A stretch of DNA of 64,000 nucleotides from SB25 sp029560875 (lineage in GTDB: Bacteria; Bacteroidota; Bacteroidia; Bacteroidales; Tenuifilaceae). The DNA lies in assembly GCA_035388225.1 (NCBI GenBank), contig DAOOPM010000002.1, positions 1 through 64,000 on the forward strand. Reading direction: 5' to 3'. This document shows, piece after piece, positions 1 through 7,694 of the stretch. How positions within the stretch are numbered: position 1 is the first letter of the stretch; every line of letters starts with the position of its first letter. Below the pieces are notes generated by a model. It saw only the letters and a program-made list of their open reading frames with translations. It searched no databases and was not told where the DNA came from. Both the position numbers and the translations under genes were made by a program.

Positions 1-42
1 GGTATCGATTCAAAATTTCAGAATGTTTTTTTGATGAAATTA

Positions 43-175
43 CACACAACGGTCGAGTGTATGTGCCGTAAGGGATTGCGGAGTAGTTCCCTGTCCACCG
101 ACACGAAAGTTTGAGCGGGCTACAATGCTTGAATACCCACTGAAACCCTTATGGCATATACACTTTGTTGTGCGT
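43..175 (-). other. attC-like site 1
   Basis: Outer cores are CACACAAC (43-50) and GTTGTGCGT (167-175). Between them, GAGTGTATGTGCC-GTAAGGG pairs with CCCTTATGGCATATACACT. The spacer between core AAC and stem is GGTCG on the left arm and TT (AA when read inward from the minus strand) on the right, the 5/2 asymmetry of the family. The right core matches the start of the erm cassette (2340-2348, reverse complement). The left core belongs to the next cassette, outside the window. Confidence 0.85.
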
Positions 176-202
176 TCGGCTTTTATTTATTTCATTTTCT
201 TA

Positions 203-232
203 TTGTAAATTGAAGCAAAGTTACTAATTTTG
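203..232 (+). promoter_or_regulatory. Candidate promoter of the original erm cassette
   Basis: ATTG-like -33 element with TTG at 203-205, a 19-base spacer, and TAATTTTG at 225-232, which fits the Bacteroidota -7 consensus TAnnTTTG. It reads rightward toward erm. The erm gene is antiparallel to the other cassette genes, so a cassette-borne promoter of its own is expected. Confidence 0.55.
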
Positions 233-259
233 CATTCAATTATTTAGATTTTTTTCATT

Positions 260-292
260 ATGTATTACAGCAGACCTTGGACGACTATCTAA
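260..292 (+). other. Possible erm leader peptide (10 codons) and attenuator hairpin
   Basis: About 20 bases after the predicted transcription start lies a tiny ORF, MYYSRPWTTI. Its last codons enter a hairpin (CTATC-TAAGT-GATAG, 285-299). Erm genes are often induced by ribosome stalling on such leaders, but this peptide was not matched to a known leader. The rest of 181-469 shows no other gene. The IS at 478 now separates this leader from erm. Confidence 0.25.
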
Positions 293-469
293 GTGATAGA
301 CAGTCCCAAATAAATTTCCCATAATCTTTTTGGCAAGACAAACAGTCTATGTTTTAGTGTGTCGTCATTTTTAATGAAGGCATTGCTTTGTCATAGTTGC
401 TCTGTCAGGTAATACTGTCTTTCACATCGCTACGATTTGAATTCAAGTATTCACCTGTAAGAAGTCATA

Positions 470-477
470 ATGAATAA
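470..477 (+). repeat. Left copy of the 8-bp target-site duplication
   Basis: ATGAATAA at 470-477 is repeated exactly at 1482-1489, directly outside the two ends of the IS. Eight base pairs is the usual duplication length for the IS1595 family. The sequence is the first eight bases of the erm reading frame. Confidence 0.9.
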
Positions 478-1481
478 AATGATTATCCGATATATCGCCT
501 AAAATAATTATCTTTGATGTAAATAATCAGAACAGGCATGAATTTATTAAATTTTGTTGCGCAATATCCAGACGAAGCAAGTTGTAGAGTCAAATTCAAA
601 GAGTACCGAGACCAACAAGGCGTTGTTTGTCCACATTGTGGAGGTACAAGTCATTATTGGAAACAAGACAAAGAGAGTTATGAATGCAAAAAATGCGGCA
701 AACGTCAAAGTTTACGTGCTAATACAGTCATGCATGGTTCTCAATTGCCATTTCGTTATTGGTTTATTGCTATTCACTTGTTGACAAGCACAAAGAAAAG
801 CTTTTCAGCGGCTGAACTTCAACGCCAATTAGGTCATAATCGCTATGAACCAATTTGGACTTTACTTCATAAACTTCGTGAGGTTATGGGCAGAAGAGAT
901 GAAATGTATTCATTATCAGGTGTTATTGAATTAGATGAAGGATTCTTTTCAACGGAAACTCCTGATGACGAAAAGAAAAAACCATTGAAAAGAGGTCGTG
1001 GAAGCCAGAAAAAGAGCAAAGTTCTTGTCATGGCAGAAAGTCAACCTGTTGAAGGACAAACAACCAAAGGTGGTAAACCCAGGCAAGTGGGACATATCAA
1101 AATGATTGTTATAAATGACTTGAAATCAGAAACAATCACTTCGCTGGCTGAAAACAATATAACCAAAGAGTCGACCATTGATTCTGACGATTCAACTTCT
1201 TACGTCAAATTAAAAGATATTGTCAAAGAGCACCGACCACAAGTAATACCTAAAGATGAACTCGGAAAAGTATTACCTTGGGTTCATATAGCAATCAGTA
1301 ACGCTAAAAGAATGTTACTGGATATTTATCACGACATTAAACCTGAATATCTTCAAAACTACCTGAATGAATTTTGTTACAAATTCAATAGAAGATACTT
1401 TGGAGAAAATTTATTCGACAGACTTATGATAGCCTCGGTTACATATAAAAATCAGTTTAGGTAATACAACGGATAATCATT
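478..1481 (+). mobile_element. IS1595-family insertion sequence (1004 bp)
   Basis: The element is bounded by imperfect terminal inverted repeats. Both ends begin AATGATTATCCG, and 22 of 26 bases match overall (left 478-503, right 1456-1481). A perfect 8-bp duplication flanks it. It encodes one transposase (538-1464) in the same direction as erm. It lies inside the erm cassette of the array, exactly at the erm start codon. Confidence 0.92.
538..1464 (+). CDS. IS1595-family (ISXO2-like) transposase
   Basis: This 308-residue transposase should excise and insert the surrounding IS by DDE chemistry. An N-terminal zinc ribbon (CPHCGG near residue 32, then CKKC and an RANT segment) precedes an ISXO2-like catalytic domain. 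Candidate acidic residues lie in IELDEGFF (about 130) and in TIDSDDS (about 222). The conserved C-terminal block WVHIAISNAKRML to FNRRYF is present. Length is normal and no frameshift is seen. The stop is 17 bases before the erm start, so transposase read-through could transcribe erm. Confidence 0.9.
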   Translation: MNLLNFVAQYPDEASCRVKFKEYRDQQGVVCPHCGGTSHYWKQDKESYECKKCGKRQSLRANTVMHGSQLPFRYWFIAIHLLTSTKKSFSAAELQRQLGHNRYEPIWTLLHKLREVMGRRDEMYSLSGVIELDEGFFSTETPDDEKKKPLKRGRGSQKKSKVLVMAESQPVEGQTTKGGKPRQVGHIKMIVINDLKSETITSLAENNITKESTIDSDDSTSYVKLKDIVKEHRPQVIPKDELGKVLPWVHIAISNAKRMLLDIYHDIKPEYLQNYLNEFCYKFNRRYFGENLFDRLMIASVTYKNQFR

Positions 1482-1489
1482 ATGAATAA
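1482..1489 (+). repeat. Right copy of the 8-bp target-site duplication
   Basis: ATGAATAA, identical to 470-477. It contains the start codon now used by erm, so the insertion duplicated the start without breaking the gene. Confidence 0.9.
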
Positions 1490-2282
1490 AAATAAATTGC
1501 CTGTAAGATTTACAGGTCAGCACTTTACAATTGACAAAGTGCTAATTGAAGATGCAATAAAACAATCAAGAATTAATCAAAACGATACGGTCTTAGATAT
1601 TGGTGCAGGAAAAGGATTTCTAACTGTACATCTACTACAAAAGGCAAAATTAGTCATTGCGATTGAGAATGATTTTGAGTTAATAACGCATCTAAAACAC
1701 AAATTTAAACAAACTCAAAACATTCAAGTTTTTGGATGTGATTTCAGGAATTATAAAATTCCTAATTTTTCGTTTAAGGTTGTTTCTAACATACCATTTG
1801 GTATAACATCAGAAATTTTAAAAATATTGATGTTTGAAAATATGGAAAGTTTTCAGGGCGGTTCAATTTTCCTGCAATTAGAACCTGCTAAAAAGTTATT
1901 TGCAGACAAAATCTTTAATCCTTACACTATCCTATATCATACATTTTATAGTTTGAAGATAGTTTACGAAATAAATCCTAATAGTTTTATACCTCCTCCA
2001 ACTGTTAAGTCTGCTTTTCTTAAAATTGAACGAAAACCTTTACATATTGATTTTAATCAGAAAGTCAAATATTTAAATTTTCTATCCTTTCTGTTACAAA
2101 AACCTAATTTACCTGTCAGAACGGCTTTAAAATTAATATTCAGAAAAAGTCAGGTTAATGAAATTTCCGAAAAATTTGGAATTAATTTGAACTTAAAAAT
2201 CGTGAATCTATCTCCAAGTCAATGGAAAGATTGTTTTATTGAAATGCTGAAAGTTGTCCCTGAAAAGTTCCACCCTTCATAA
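1482..2282 (+). CDS. erm: 23S rRNA adenine-N6 dimethyltransferase, Erm(F)-like
   Basis: The enzyme dimethylates the 23S rRNA adenine in the macrolide/lincosamide/streptogramin B site. From memory, the 266-residue sequence aligns with Erm(F) end to end without gaps. Shared segments include KLPVRFTGQHFTIDKVLI, the SAM motif GAGKG (41-45), the catalytic NIPF motif (103-106) and the C-terminus VVPEKFHPS. It is clearly diverged, so it is a relative and not Erm(F) itself. Its first eight bases are one copy of the IS target duplication: the frame is intact but the native 5' region is now displaced by the IS. It is the only cassette gene here on the plus strand. Confidence 0.92.
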   Translation: MNKNKLPVRFTGQHFTIDKVLIEDAIKQSRINQNDTVLDIGAGKGFLTVHLLQKAKLVIAIENDFELITHLKHKFKQTQNIQVFGCDFRNYKIPNFSFKVVSNIPFGITSEILKILMFENMESFQGGSIFLQLEPAKKLFADKIFNPYTILYHTFYSLKIVYEINPNSFIPPPTVKSAFLKIERKPLHIDFNQKVKYLNFLSFLLQKPNLPVRTALKLIFRKSQVNEISEKFGINLNLKIVNLSPSQWKDCFIEMLKVVPEKFHPS

Positions 2283-2339
2283 TCACTTCTTTTATATTAA
2301 GGTGGTATTTCCATTATCGGGGTCTTGTCTTTTAAGCTG

Positions 2340-2474
2340 ACGCACAACGGCTGGGGGTGTGGCCAGTTTGGGTGAGCGGTGCAAGGATTTATCCCACGTT
2401 TAAAAGTTCCCTGCGTGCCTACTCGACTCCATAACCCATTCAGCCCAAATTGGTTACACCCCTTGTTAGCGCAA
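2340..2474 (-). other. attC-like site 2
   Basis: Cores are ACGCACAAC (2340-2348) and GTTAGCGCAA (2465-2474). The stem GGGGTGTGGCCAGTTTGGG pairs with CCCAAATTGGTTACACCCC. Spacers are 5 nt (GGCTG) and 2 nt. It closes the TerB-operon cassette. Its interior closely resembles site 6, including GATTTATCCCACGTT. Confidence 0.9.
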
Positions 2475-2478
2475 GTTT

Positions 2479-3381
2479 TTAATTATTGTTTAATATAAAG
2501 TTTCTTATTACTTCGTCTAGATTAGAAGGTAAGTCAGCAGATTTAATTGCGAAATTGTTAATGCCCATTTCTTTAAACCATTTAGTCCAATAAGTTTTAA
2601 TAACATCAAATTCAAACGGATTTGTTTTGTAAGGATTTATCCCCAAAACTAAGACTTCGAGATTTTCCAAGTCATTTCTTTTTGTTATAAAACCAATGTC
2701 TTTTTGATTAAAAATACTTTCCCAATTAGAATTGTTAAGATTTAATTGGTTTATTTTTTTTGTTGTAAGATAACTACTTCTATTGGCAACATCTAAAATG
2801 TTATCCTTGTGATAAGCGTAACCATCAGTTATAATTACAAGAATATTTCTGTGTTGATTGCTAACGCAATAGTCTTTTACTTTTTCTTTAAAGAACCCCC
2901 AAATGTCCGAACCAATATATTTACCATCTTTAATAGCTTGATTATAAAGCTTTGAGGTTAGTTCGTTATATCTAATGGGCAAACTGTCTATCTTTCCCTT
3001 TGATATGTTATTTTTATCTAATGTTAATCTTAAGCCATTGATTATATTGTTTATTTCTATGTTTTCTGGCGTTGGGTCAATAAATAATTGGATTCTATCA
3101 TTGATTAAACGAACTTTCTTCTTCTCTAAATGTTGTTTAAAGCCAACTATAACCGAATTTAAATAACCCAAATCTCTTTTATAAAACTCCATAGTAGGAT
3201 TTGAGTGTATTGTTGGGCTAATCCTATCTGATAAATCAATGAAGATGCTTAAATTTATATTTGAGTTATAGTTACCTTTAACTTCTGAATGAGAAGTACT
3301 TACTTTTTGACTATTCTCATTGTTTGTACAAGCAAAAGTGAATAGAACTAAAATTAGAACGAAATAGAAACGTGTTTTCAT
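2479..3381 (-). CDS. Lipoprotein with vWA-like fold (TerB-cassette gene 3)
   Basis: A 300-residue exported protein with lipobox LFTFAC (Cys18). A von Willebrand A-like domain is suggested by IFIDLSDRISP (about 46-56), which resembles a metal-site DxSxS, and by ILVIITDGYA (about 180-189). It is the last gene of a three-gene cassette and starts 2 bases after the membrane gene ends. With a TerB-like and a membrane partner it may act in an envelope-linked stress or defence complex; this is inferred from context only. Its stop lies just inside attC site 2. Confidence 0.7.
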   Translation of the reverse strand: MKTRFYFVLILVLFTFACTNNENSQKVSTSHSEVKGNYNSNINLSIFIDLSDRISPTIHSNPTMEFYKRDLGYLNSVIVGFKQHLEKKKVRLINDRIQLFIDPTPENIEINNIINGLRLTLDKNNISKGKIDSLPIRYNELTSKLYNQAIKDGKYIGSDIWGFFKEKVKDYCVSNQHRNILVIITDGYAYHKDNILDVANRSSYLTTKKINQLNLNNSNWESIFNQKDIGFITKRNDLENLEVLVLGINPYKTNPFEFDVIKTYWTKWFKEMGINNFAIKSADLPSNLDEVIRNFILNNN

Positions 3382-3383
3382 AA

Positions 3384-4649
3384 TTAATTCATTTTTTTGT
3401 TATAAACAATATTCTCAGAATCATAATTTGAAACTTCGTATTTCAATAAGTGCTCATTAGAAAACTTTTCACACTCATTTATCAAGGAATCTTTTTTCTC
3501 GTGAGGTAATGCAATTTCAGCAGAAATTGCCATATACCACCCTTTGACATATTCAGAATGATATAGAAGATACTTTCTATTCGGAAAGATAAAGCCATCA
3601 ATTCTTGATTGAAGTTCCGATATTTTGCTACTAATAGCGGTAATTTCTTGAATTAATTCGTTTATTACCTTAGTAACCTCAATTTTTCGGTTTTGAAGAT
3701 TTACTTTCTCATCTTTTAGTTTGTTGATAAAAACTCGAATCTTATCAATGTTATCATGCTCTTTCATGATGAAATCAAAAACTAAACCCCAGATTACATA
3801 TACAACAAAACCTGCAAATATTATCCCCCAAAATTCAACTTTAGTGAATGCAATTTGAAGGTTAAAGGGCTCCGAAGTAAGAACTCTATCAAAATCATAG
3901 ATTTTTTTCTCAATTTGATATGCAAGTATTGCATCAAAAATAAATGTAACAGCAAACAAAGCAATTACTTTGATTGTACCCCTTTTCTTTTCTTTTTGGA
4001 ACATATGGATTAAATAACCTAAACCCATAAATGCAAAAGGTATTGTACAAACAAATACAGCCTCAAGCCAACCGTCGTTTATTGCTTTTGTCAGAGCATT
4101 TGCATCAAATATTGCAGCAATAACTTCATTTGAATCAAACAATTTGAAAAAACCAGAATAAGATGCAGAAATATAGAACACTAATAAATAGAGTGTAATC
4201 GGAATGAGTATTAACAAACCTATAAAAAATTGCGCTTTTGGTTTCTTTGTAGCATCGATACCATACTTTTCAGGATTATTGCGCACATTAGCAATGTCAC
4301 TATCTATTTGAATAATAGATTCATTAATATCCTTTAATTCGTCATCTTTTATTGATTTCAGAATCTCTCTCTTCTTTAGTTCAGTTTTCTGCCTTTCTTG
4401 TTCGGCAATATAAGGTGCATTTAATCTTTGTTGCTCCTTGTCATCTTCACGGCATCTTTCTTTAAACTTTTCATAAATATCATCTAGACATTTTACGAAA
4501 ATCAACGGAGAGCCATGTGCTAACTTTGCGGCATTGTAACCACTGTCATAGTATGTTTCTTTTTCCTCGATTCTTGAAACCTCTTGAGCTACTACTGGCT
4601 CTTCTTTTACGCTACTTTTTAACGCAATTAGTTTTTTTAGTGCATTCAT
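3384..4649 (-). CDS. Coiled-coil multi-pass membrane protein (TerB-cassette gene 2)
   Basis: This 421-residue protein has no family I can name. A charged coiled coil (about 60-120) precedes about four membrane segments: FFIGLLILIPITLYLLVFY (about 141-160), a second near 195-215, a third near 228-245 and a fourth near 272-293. A second coiled coil follows (about 300-350). It lies between a TerB-like gene and a vWA lipoprotein with 2-base gaps on each side, so the three are probably translated together and may form one membrane complex. Confidence 0.7.
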   Translation of the reverse strand: MNALKKLIALKSSVKEEPVVAQEVSRIEEKETYYDSGYNAAKLAHGSPLIFVKCLDDIYEKFKERCREDDKEQQRLNAPYIAEQERQKTELKKREILKSIKDDELKDINESIIQIDSDIANVRNNPEKYGIDATKKPKAQFFIGLLILIPITLYLLVFYISASYSGFFKLFDSNEVIAAIFDANALTKAINDGWLEAVFVCTIPFAFMGLGYLIHMFQKEKKRGTIKVIALFAVTFIFDAILAYQIEKKIYDFDRVLTSEPFNLQIAFTKVEFWGIIFAGFVVYVIWGLVFDFIMKEHDNIDKIRVFINKLKDEKVNLQNRKIEVTKVINELIQEITAISSKISELQSRIDGFIFPNRKYLLYHSEYVKGWYMAISAEIALPHEKKDSLINECEKFSNEHLLKYEVSNYDSENIVYNKKMN

Positions 4650-4651
4650 GG

Positions 4652-5053
4652 CTAACTATTTAATTGGTTAAGAATTTCATATTTGCTCATTCCTTTTTCA
4701 GCACTATCAAGAAGGAATTGCGTTAATTCTTCAATGTTTTCGTCTAAGAACTCAAATTTTCTACAATATTTTTTCAGGGTATTTCTCTCATCTTCATCTA
4801 TAATTCCATCAGCCCAAACCATCCTAGCAAGGTCATATAAATACTCTATTCTTCTTTCAATTGTATCGGGAATTACAAGTTGATAATTAGCCGTCAGAAG
4901 AATTTTGTCTAGTTCTTCCTTTGGAACATCTCTTTCTTCAGCAAACTTATAAAGCATTTTAAGTTCTAATGGGCTGAAATTGTCATCGGTGATAGCCATT
5001 TGATAAAGTCTTAGAAAATGGCTTTTTAATTCATTTGAGATTTCGGTCTTCAT
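4652..5053 (-). CDS. TerB-like helical protein (TerB-cassette gene 1)
   Basis: A 133-residue all-helical acidic protein that fits the TerB (tellurite resistance) fold. Two similar halves carry acidic D-x-D/E patches: AITDDNFSPLELKML (about 20-34) and VWADGIIDEDERNTLKKY (about 94-111). TerB domains often bind metal and partner with membrane and vWA proteins in ter-type operons, which matches the neighbours. It is the promoter-proximal gene of the cassette, and its start lies about 35 bases from the cassette core at 5089-5098. Confidence 0.75.
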   Translation of the reverse strand: MKTEISNELKSHFLRLYQMAITDDNFSPLELKMLYKFAEERDVPKEELDKILLTANYQLVIPDTIERRIEYLYDLARMVWADGIIDEDERNTLKKYCRKFEFLDENIEELTQFLLDSAEKGMSKYEILNQLNS

Positions 5054-5088
5054 ATCATAGAGTTTTAGTTTTGGGTCATCTTCAAAAT

Positions 5089-5228
5089 TTGCGCTAACGG
5101 TCAGTGGTTTGGGCTGCTGGGGAGTTAAACCCCAGCGGCGTCATCCCACGTTAAGAACAAACTAAAATACAAAAAACTTTCGTATCTGCATCATCAGCCC
5201 CAGTAGGCAAAACCACTTGTTAGCACAC
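5089..5228 (-). other. attC-like site 3
   Basis: Cores are TTGCGCTAAC (5089-5098) and GTTAGCACAC (5219-5228). Stem GTGGTTTGGGCTGCTGGGG pairs with the right arm CCCCAGTAGGCAAAACCAC. Spacers are GGTCA (5) and 2 nt. It closes the MORN cassette. Sites 3, 4 and 5 are close relatives sharing GCGGCGTCATC and ATCTGCATCATCAGCCC. Confidence 0.9.
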
Positions 5229-5234
5229 GAAATT

Positions 5235-6188
5235 TTATAATCTTGTCAAGTTTAATGATGGGCCATAAAGCGAACTGCTTGATTTTAATATAATTTCTTT
5301 ATCGGTTAACGTTTCTATTGAATAACTTTTTCTGGGATTTTTAAAAGCTCTTTCAGTATCCCAAAAATCAAAGTCGTATAAGTTAACTTCTAAAATGTAT
5401 GTTTCGTCTATTGAATTATCATATTTCATTCCAAAGAAACTCCCTTTATCTGATTTAAAGTACTGTACTTCTCCGTTTTCTTTGAATTCAACAGTTATTT
5501 TATTTCTATTATCTATCCATTTTCCAATTGCAATCTTTGGTACATCATTAGCAAAATCAATCTCTCTTTTTACTTTGCCATTCTCATCGTATAGTATCCA
5601 TATACCATTCTTTTTGTCATTAGTAAACTGACCTTCTACATCTTTCTTTCCATCAGTTAACCAATACGTTGCTTTTCCTTCACGCAATCCGTTTTTGAAG
5701 TTTATTTCACTATATTTTTGACCATCGGGGAAGAATATTTCGTGAAGACCATTTAGTAAACCATTTTCATAGTAACCTGATTCAGCAATTTTTCCATTAT
5801 CAAACCATTTTTTCAAGTTACCTGAATATTCGTTTTTTATGAAATTAACTTCAACTTTTTTTGTTCCGTTTTCATAATACTCAATAAATTCTCCATTCAG
5901 TGAATCGTTTTCAAAGTTATTAATCTTTTTTACTTGTCCGTTTGCGTAGTACGCTGTCCATTTTCCTGTTCTTTTGTTCTTTTTGTATTGTCCAGAAATT
6001 TCTATTTGTCCGTTTGTGTGCCAAGTTTTATAAAAACCATCATTTAGGAAACTACCTTCTTTATTTTCTACTACTTCGTATTGTTCCATTAATTGCCCAG
6101 TCAACGGATTTTTTGTTTCACGAACTTCTCTTTTTGCGCAAGCAGATATGGTTATCGCCATAATTGCATAATAAATAAATCTTTTCAT
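5235..6188 (-). CDS. MORN-repeat lipoprotein (YwqK-like)
   Basis: A 317-residue exported protein with a signal sequence and lipobox Cys near residue 17 (ISAC). From about 45 to 215 it carries about eight MORN/YwqK-type repeats of around 23 residues, seen as G-x-W-x-x-Y/W-x-x-N-G-x-x units such as TGKWTAYYANGQ and NGIWILYDENGK. The C-terminal about 100 residues are unlike the repeats and carry a short beta-rich segment. Function is unknown. It is the only gene of its cassette. A much larger MORN protein lies at 55451-57949. Confidence 0.8.
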   Translation of the reverse strand: MKRFIYYAIMAITISACAKREVRETKNPLTGQLMEQYEVVENKEGSFLNDGFYKTWHTNGQIEISGQYKKNKRTGKWTAYYANGQVKKINNFENDSLNGEFIEYYENGTKKVEVNFIKNEYSGNLKKWFDNGKIAESGYYENGLLNGLHEIFFPDGQKYSEINFKNGLREGKATYWLTDGKKDVEGQFTNDKKNGIWILYDENGKVKREIDFANDVPKIAIGKWIDNRNKITVEFKENGEVQYFKSDKGSFFGMKYDNSIDETYILEVNLYDFDFWDTERAFKNPRKSYSIETLTDKEIILKSSSSLYGPSLNLTRL

Positions 6189-6226
6189 ATTTTTTAGGGT
6201 TTTAAGTTAATAGTCATCTTCATTTT

Positions 6227-6366
6227 GTGTGCTAACGGCCAGCGGTTTAAACTGCTGGGGAGTTAAACACCAGCGGCGTCATCACCCGCTAAACCGAAAC
6301 TAAAGTACTAAAAAATTTGGAATCTGCATCATCAGCCCGAGTAGTTTGAACCGCTTGTTATGCGCA
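6227..6366 (-). other. attC-like site 4
   Basis: Cores are GTGTGCTAAC (6227-6236) and GTTATGCGCA (6357-6366). Stem GCGGTTTAAACTGC pairs with the right arm AGTTTGAACCGC. Spacers are GGCCA (5) and 2 nt. It closes the non-coding cassette 6236-6808. It belongs to the same sequence family as sites 3 and 5. Confidence 0.9.
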
Positions 6367-6798
6367 GTGATTTCTTCTTTCGTCGTCGTTTTTCTTCTCC
6401 GTTTTCAATCAAATCGGGGCATATTTTCCCGAGATTTCAATCGTTTCTTTTTTGTTTTCCTTTCTAATCGTGGAAATATTTTCTTTTCAGCTAGTGCGTT
6501 GGGTTGCAATAATTTTTTCTTCAATCGTTTCAGCGAGAACGAATGTTTTTAAATCGCTCCCTTAAACCCCTTAAAAACCAAATTTTTATTCATTTCTTCC
6601 TTTCGGGTTGGCTACCGTTTTCGCATTGACGTTATCAGACCGAAAAAATTATTGTTAGTCCATGCTTGACCGTCCGCCTGTGAATCAGTCAATCAGTTCG
6701 ATTTCAGCTTAGTTTTCGCATCGGTTCGTGTAAGTATCGTTTTCGATAGTCTGGGCGGTCAATCGAGGACTTCCTGTCGTTTCGTCGGATTTCGTCAT
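6367..6798 (-). ncRNA. Non-coding cassette body, candidate structured RNA
   Basis: No convincing gene is present; the longest minus-strand start gives only 13 codons. The cassette-start end shares elements in the same order with the duplicated cassettes at 10.9-12.0 kb: CTGTCGTTTCGT (6774-6785), GGGCGGTCAATCG (6753-6765) and GCTTGACCGTCC (6664-6675). The last two are inverted repeats about 90 bases apart that could form a long-range stem. The sequence between them is not conserved. That pattern suits a structured RNA or a regulatory leader more than a protein; this is inferred. Confidence 0.35.
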
Positions 6799-6938
6799 TG
6801 CGCATAACGGTCGGTGGTTTGGGCTGCTGGGGAGTTAATGGCCAGCGGCGTCATCCCACGTTAAAAACATACTAAAATTCTAAAAACTTTCGTATCTGCA
6901 TCATCAGCCCCAGTAGGCTAAACCACCTGTTACCAGCA
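6799..6938 (-). other. attC-like site 5
   Basis: Cores are TGCGCATAAC (6799-6808) and GTTACCAGCA (6929-6938). Stem GTGGTTTGGGCTGCTGGGG pairs with CCCCAGTAGGCTAAACCAC. Spacers are GGTCG (5) and 2 nt. It closes the cassette with the 148-residue membrane protein. Confidence 0.9.
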
Positions 6939-7048
6939 GTTTTTGATTTAGTCTTCGTCTATTTCTGGTTTTACTTATCTAACCATAATTCGTTTGTGGA
7001 TTTCTCTCTTTTTTATAGTTTTTCTTCGTTAAATGGTCACAATTTATT

Positions 7049-7495
7049 TTATGCTTTTTTACCATTCCTATATAAAAAGAATCCTCCAATAATAAGCCCT
7101 AACCCTACTAAAATGTATATAATCATTGCTGTATAGAATGCTTTTATACTGTTTTCTTGGCTTTGTAAAAGTTCTTTATTTTTATTTTCGTTCAGAATTG
7201 AAATTTCCTCATTTGCATTTATATCTATTAGTTGCTTTGAAGCTTCATAATTAGATATTAAGCCTTTAGTCTTGTTTAATTCAACATCTAAACGCTGCAT
7301 CTTAAATACATGTTTATTATGTTCTCTTCTGTCTATTTCATCTTCAATAATCTTACCATCAACAGCTTTGTAGATTTCTGTTTTGTCAATAATCTCTAAT
7401 TTGGAAATAGGTGTGTCGATTATCCTGTAACTGCCTATTAAGAATAATAACCCTCCAATGATTATTAAAAAGATTCCAATAATTTTCTTTATCAT
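7049..7495 (-). CDS. Small two-pass membrane protein
   Basis: A 148-residue protein of unknown function. One membrane segment lies at the N-terminus (IIGIFLIIIGGLLFLIGSY, about 4-22) and one near the C-terminus (about 117-140, ending LYRNGKKA). A charged, probably coiled-coil region of about 90 residues lies between them. It is the sole gene of its cassette. Its start lies about 45 bases inside the cassette core at 7540-7549. About 110 bases of AT-rich sequence between its stop and attC site 5 show nothing else. Confidence 0.7.
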   Translation of the reverse strand: MIKKIIGIFLIIIGGLLFLIGSYRIIDTPISKLEIIDKTEIYKAVDGKIIEDEIDRREHNKHVFKMQRLDVELNKTKGLISNYEASKQLIDINANEEISILNENKNKELLQSQENSIKAFYTAMIIYILVGLGLIIGGFFLYRNGKKA

Positions 7496-7539
7496 AGTCG
7501 TTATTTGTTAAATGATTAATTCTGTAATATTCTTTAAAT

Positions 7540-7674
7540 TGCTGGTAACGGCTGGGGGTGTGGCAAGTTTGGGAGTGCGGGGCTGGGATTTATCCCACGT
7601 TAAAAAGTTTTCTGCGCGCCGACCCGTTTCCGTAACTCATTCAGCCCAAATTGGCTACACCCCTTGTTAGCCGT
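7540..7674 (-). other. attC-like site 6
   Basis: Cores are TGCTGGTAAC (7540-7549) and GTTAGCCGT (7666-7674). Stem GGGGTGTGGCAAGTTTGGG pairs with CCCAAATTGGCTACACCCC. Spacers are GGCTG (5) and 2 nt. It is a near copy of site 2 although the two lie 5 kb apart and close unrelated genes. It closes the repeat-lipoprotein cassette. Confidence 0.9.
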
Positions 7675-7694
7675 TCGCCTATTTTGAAAAGAAT

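Noticed and set aside
6346..6552. Plus-strand 68-codon ORF in the non-coding cassette
   Set aside because: It starts inside the attC and has the same low-complexity Phe/Ser composition; no sign of a real protein.
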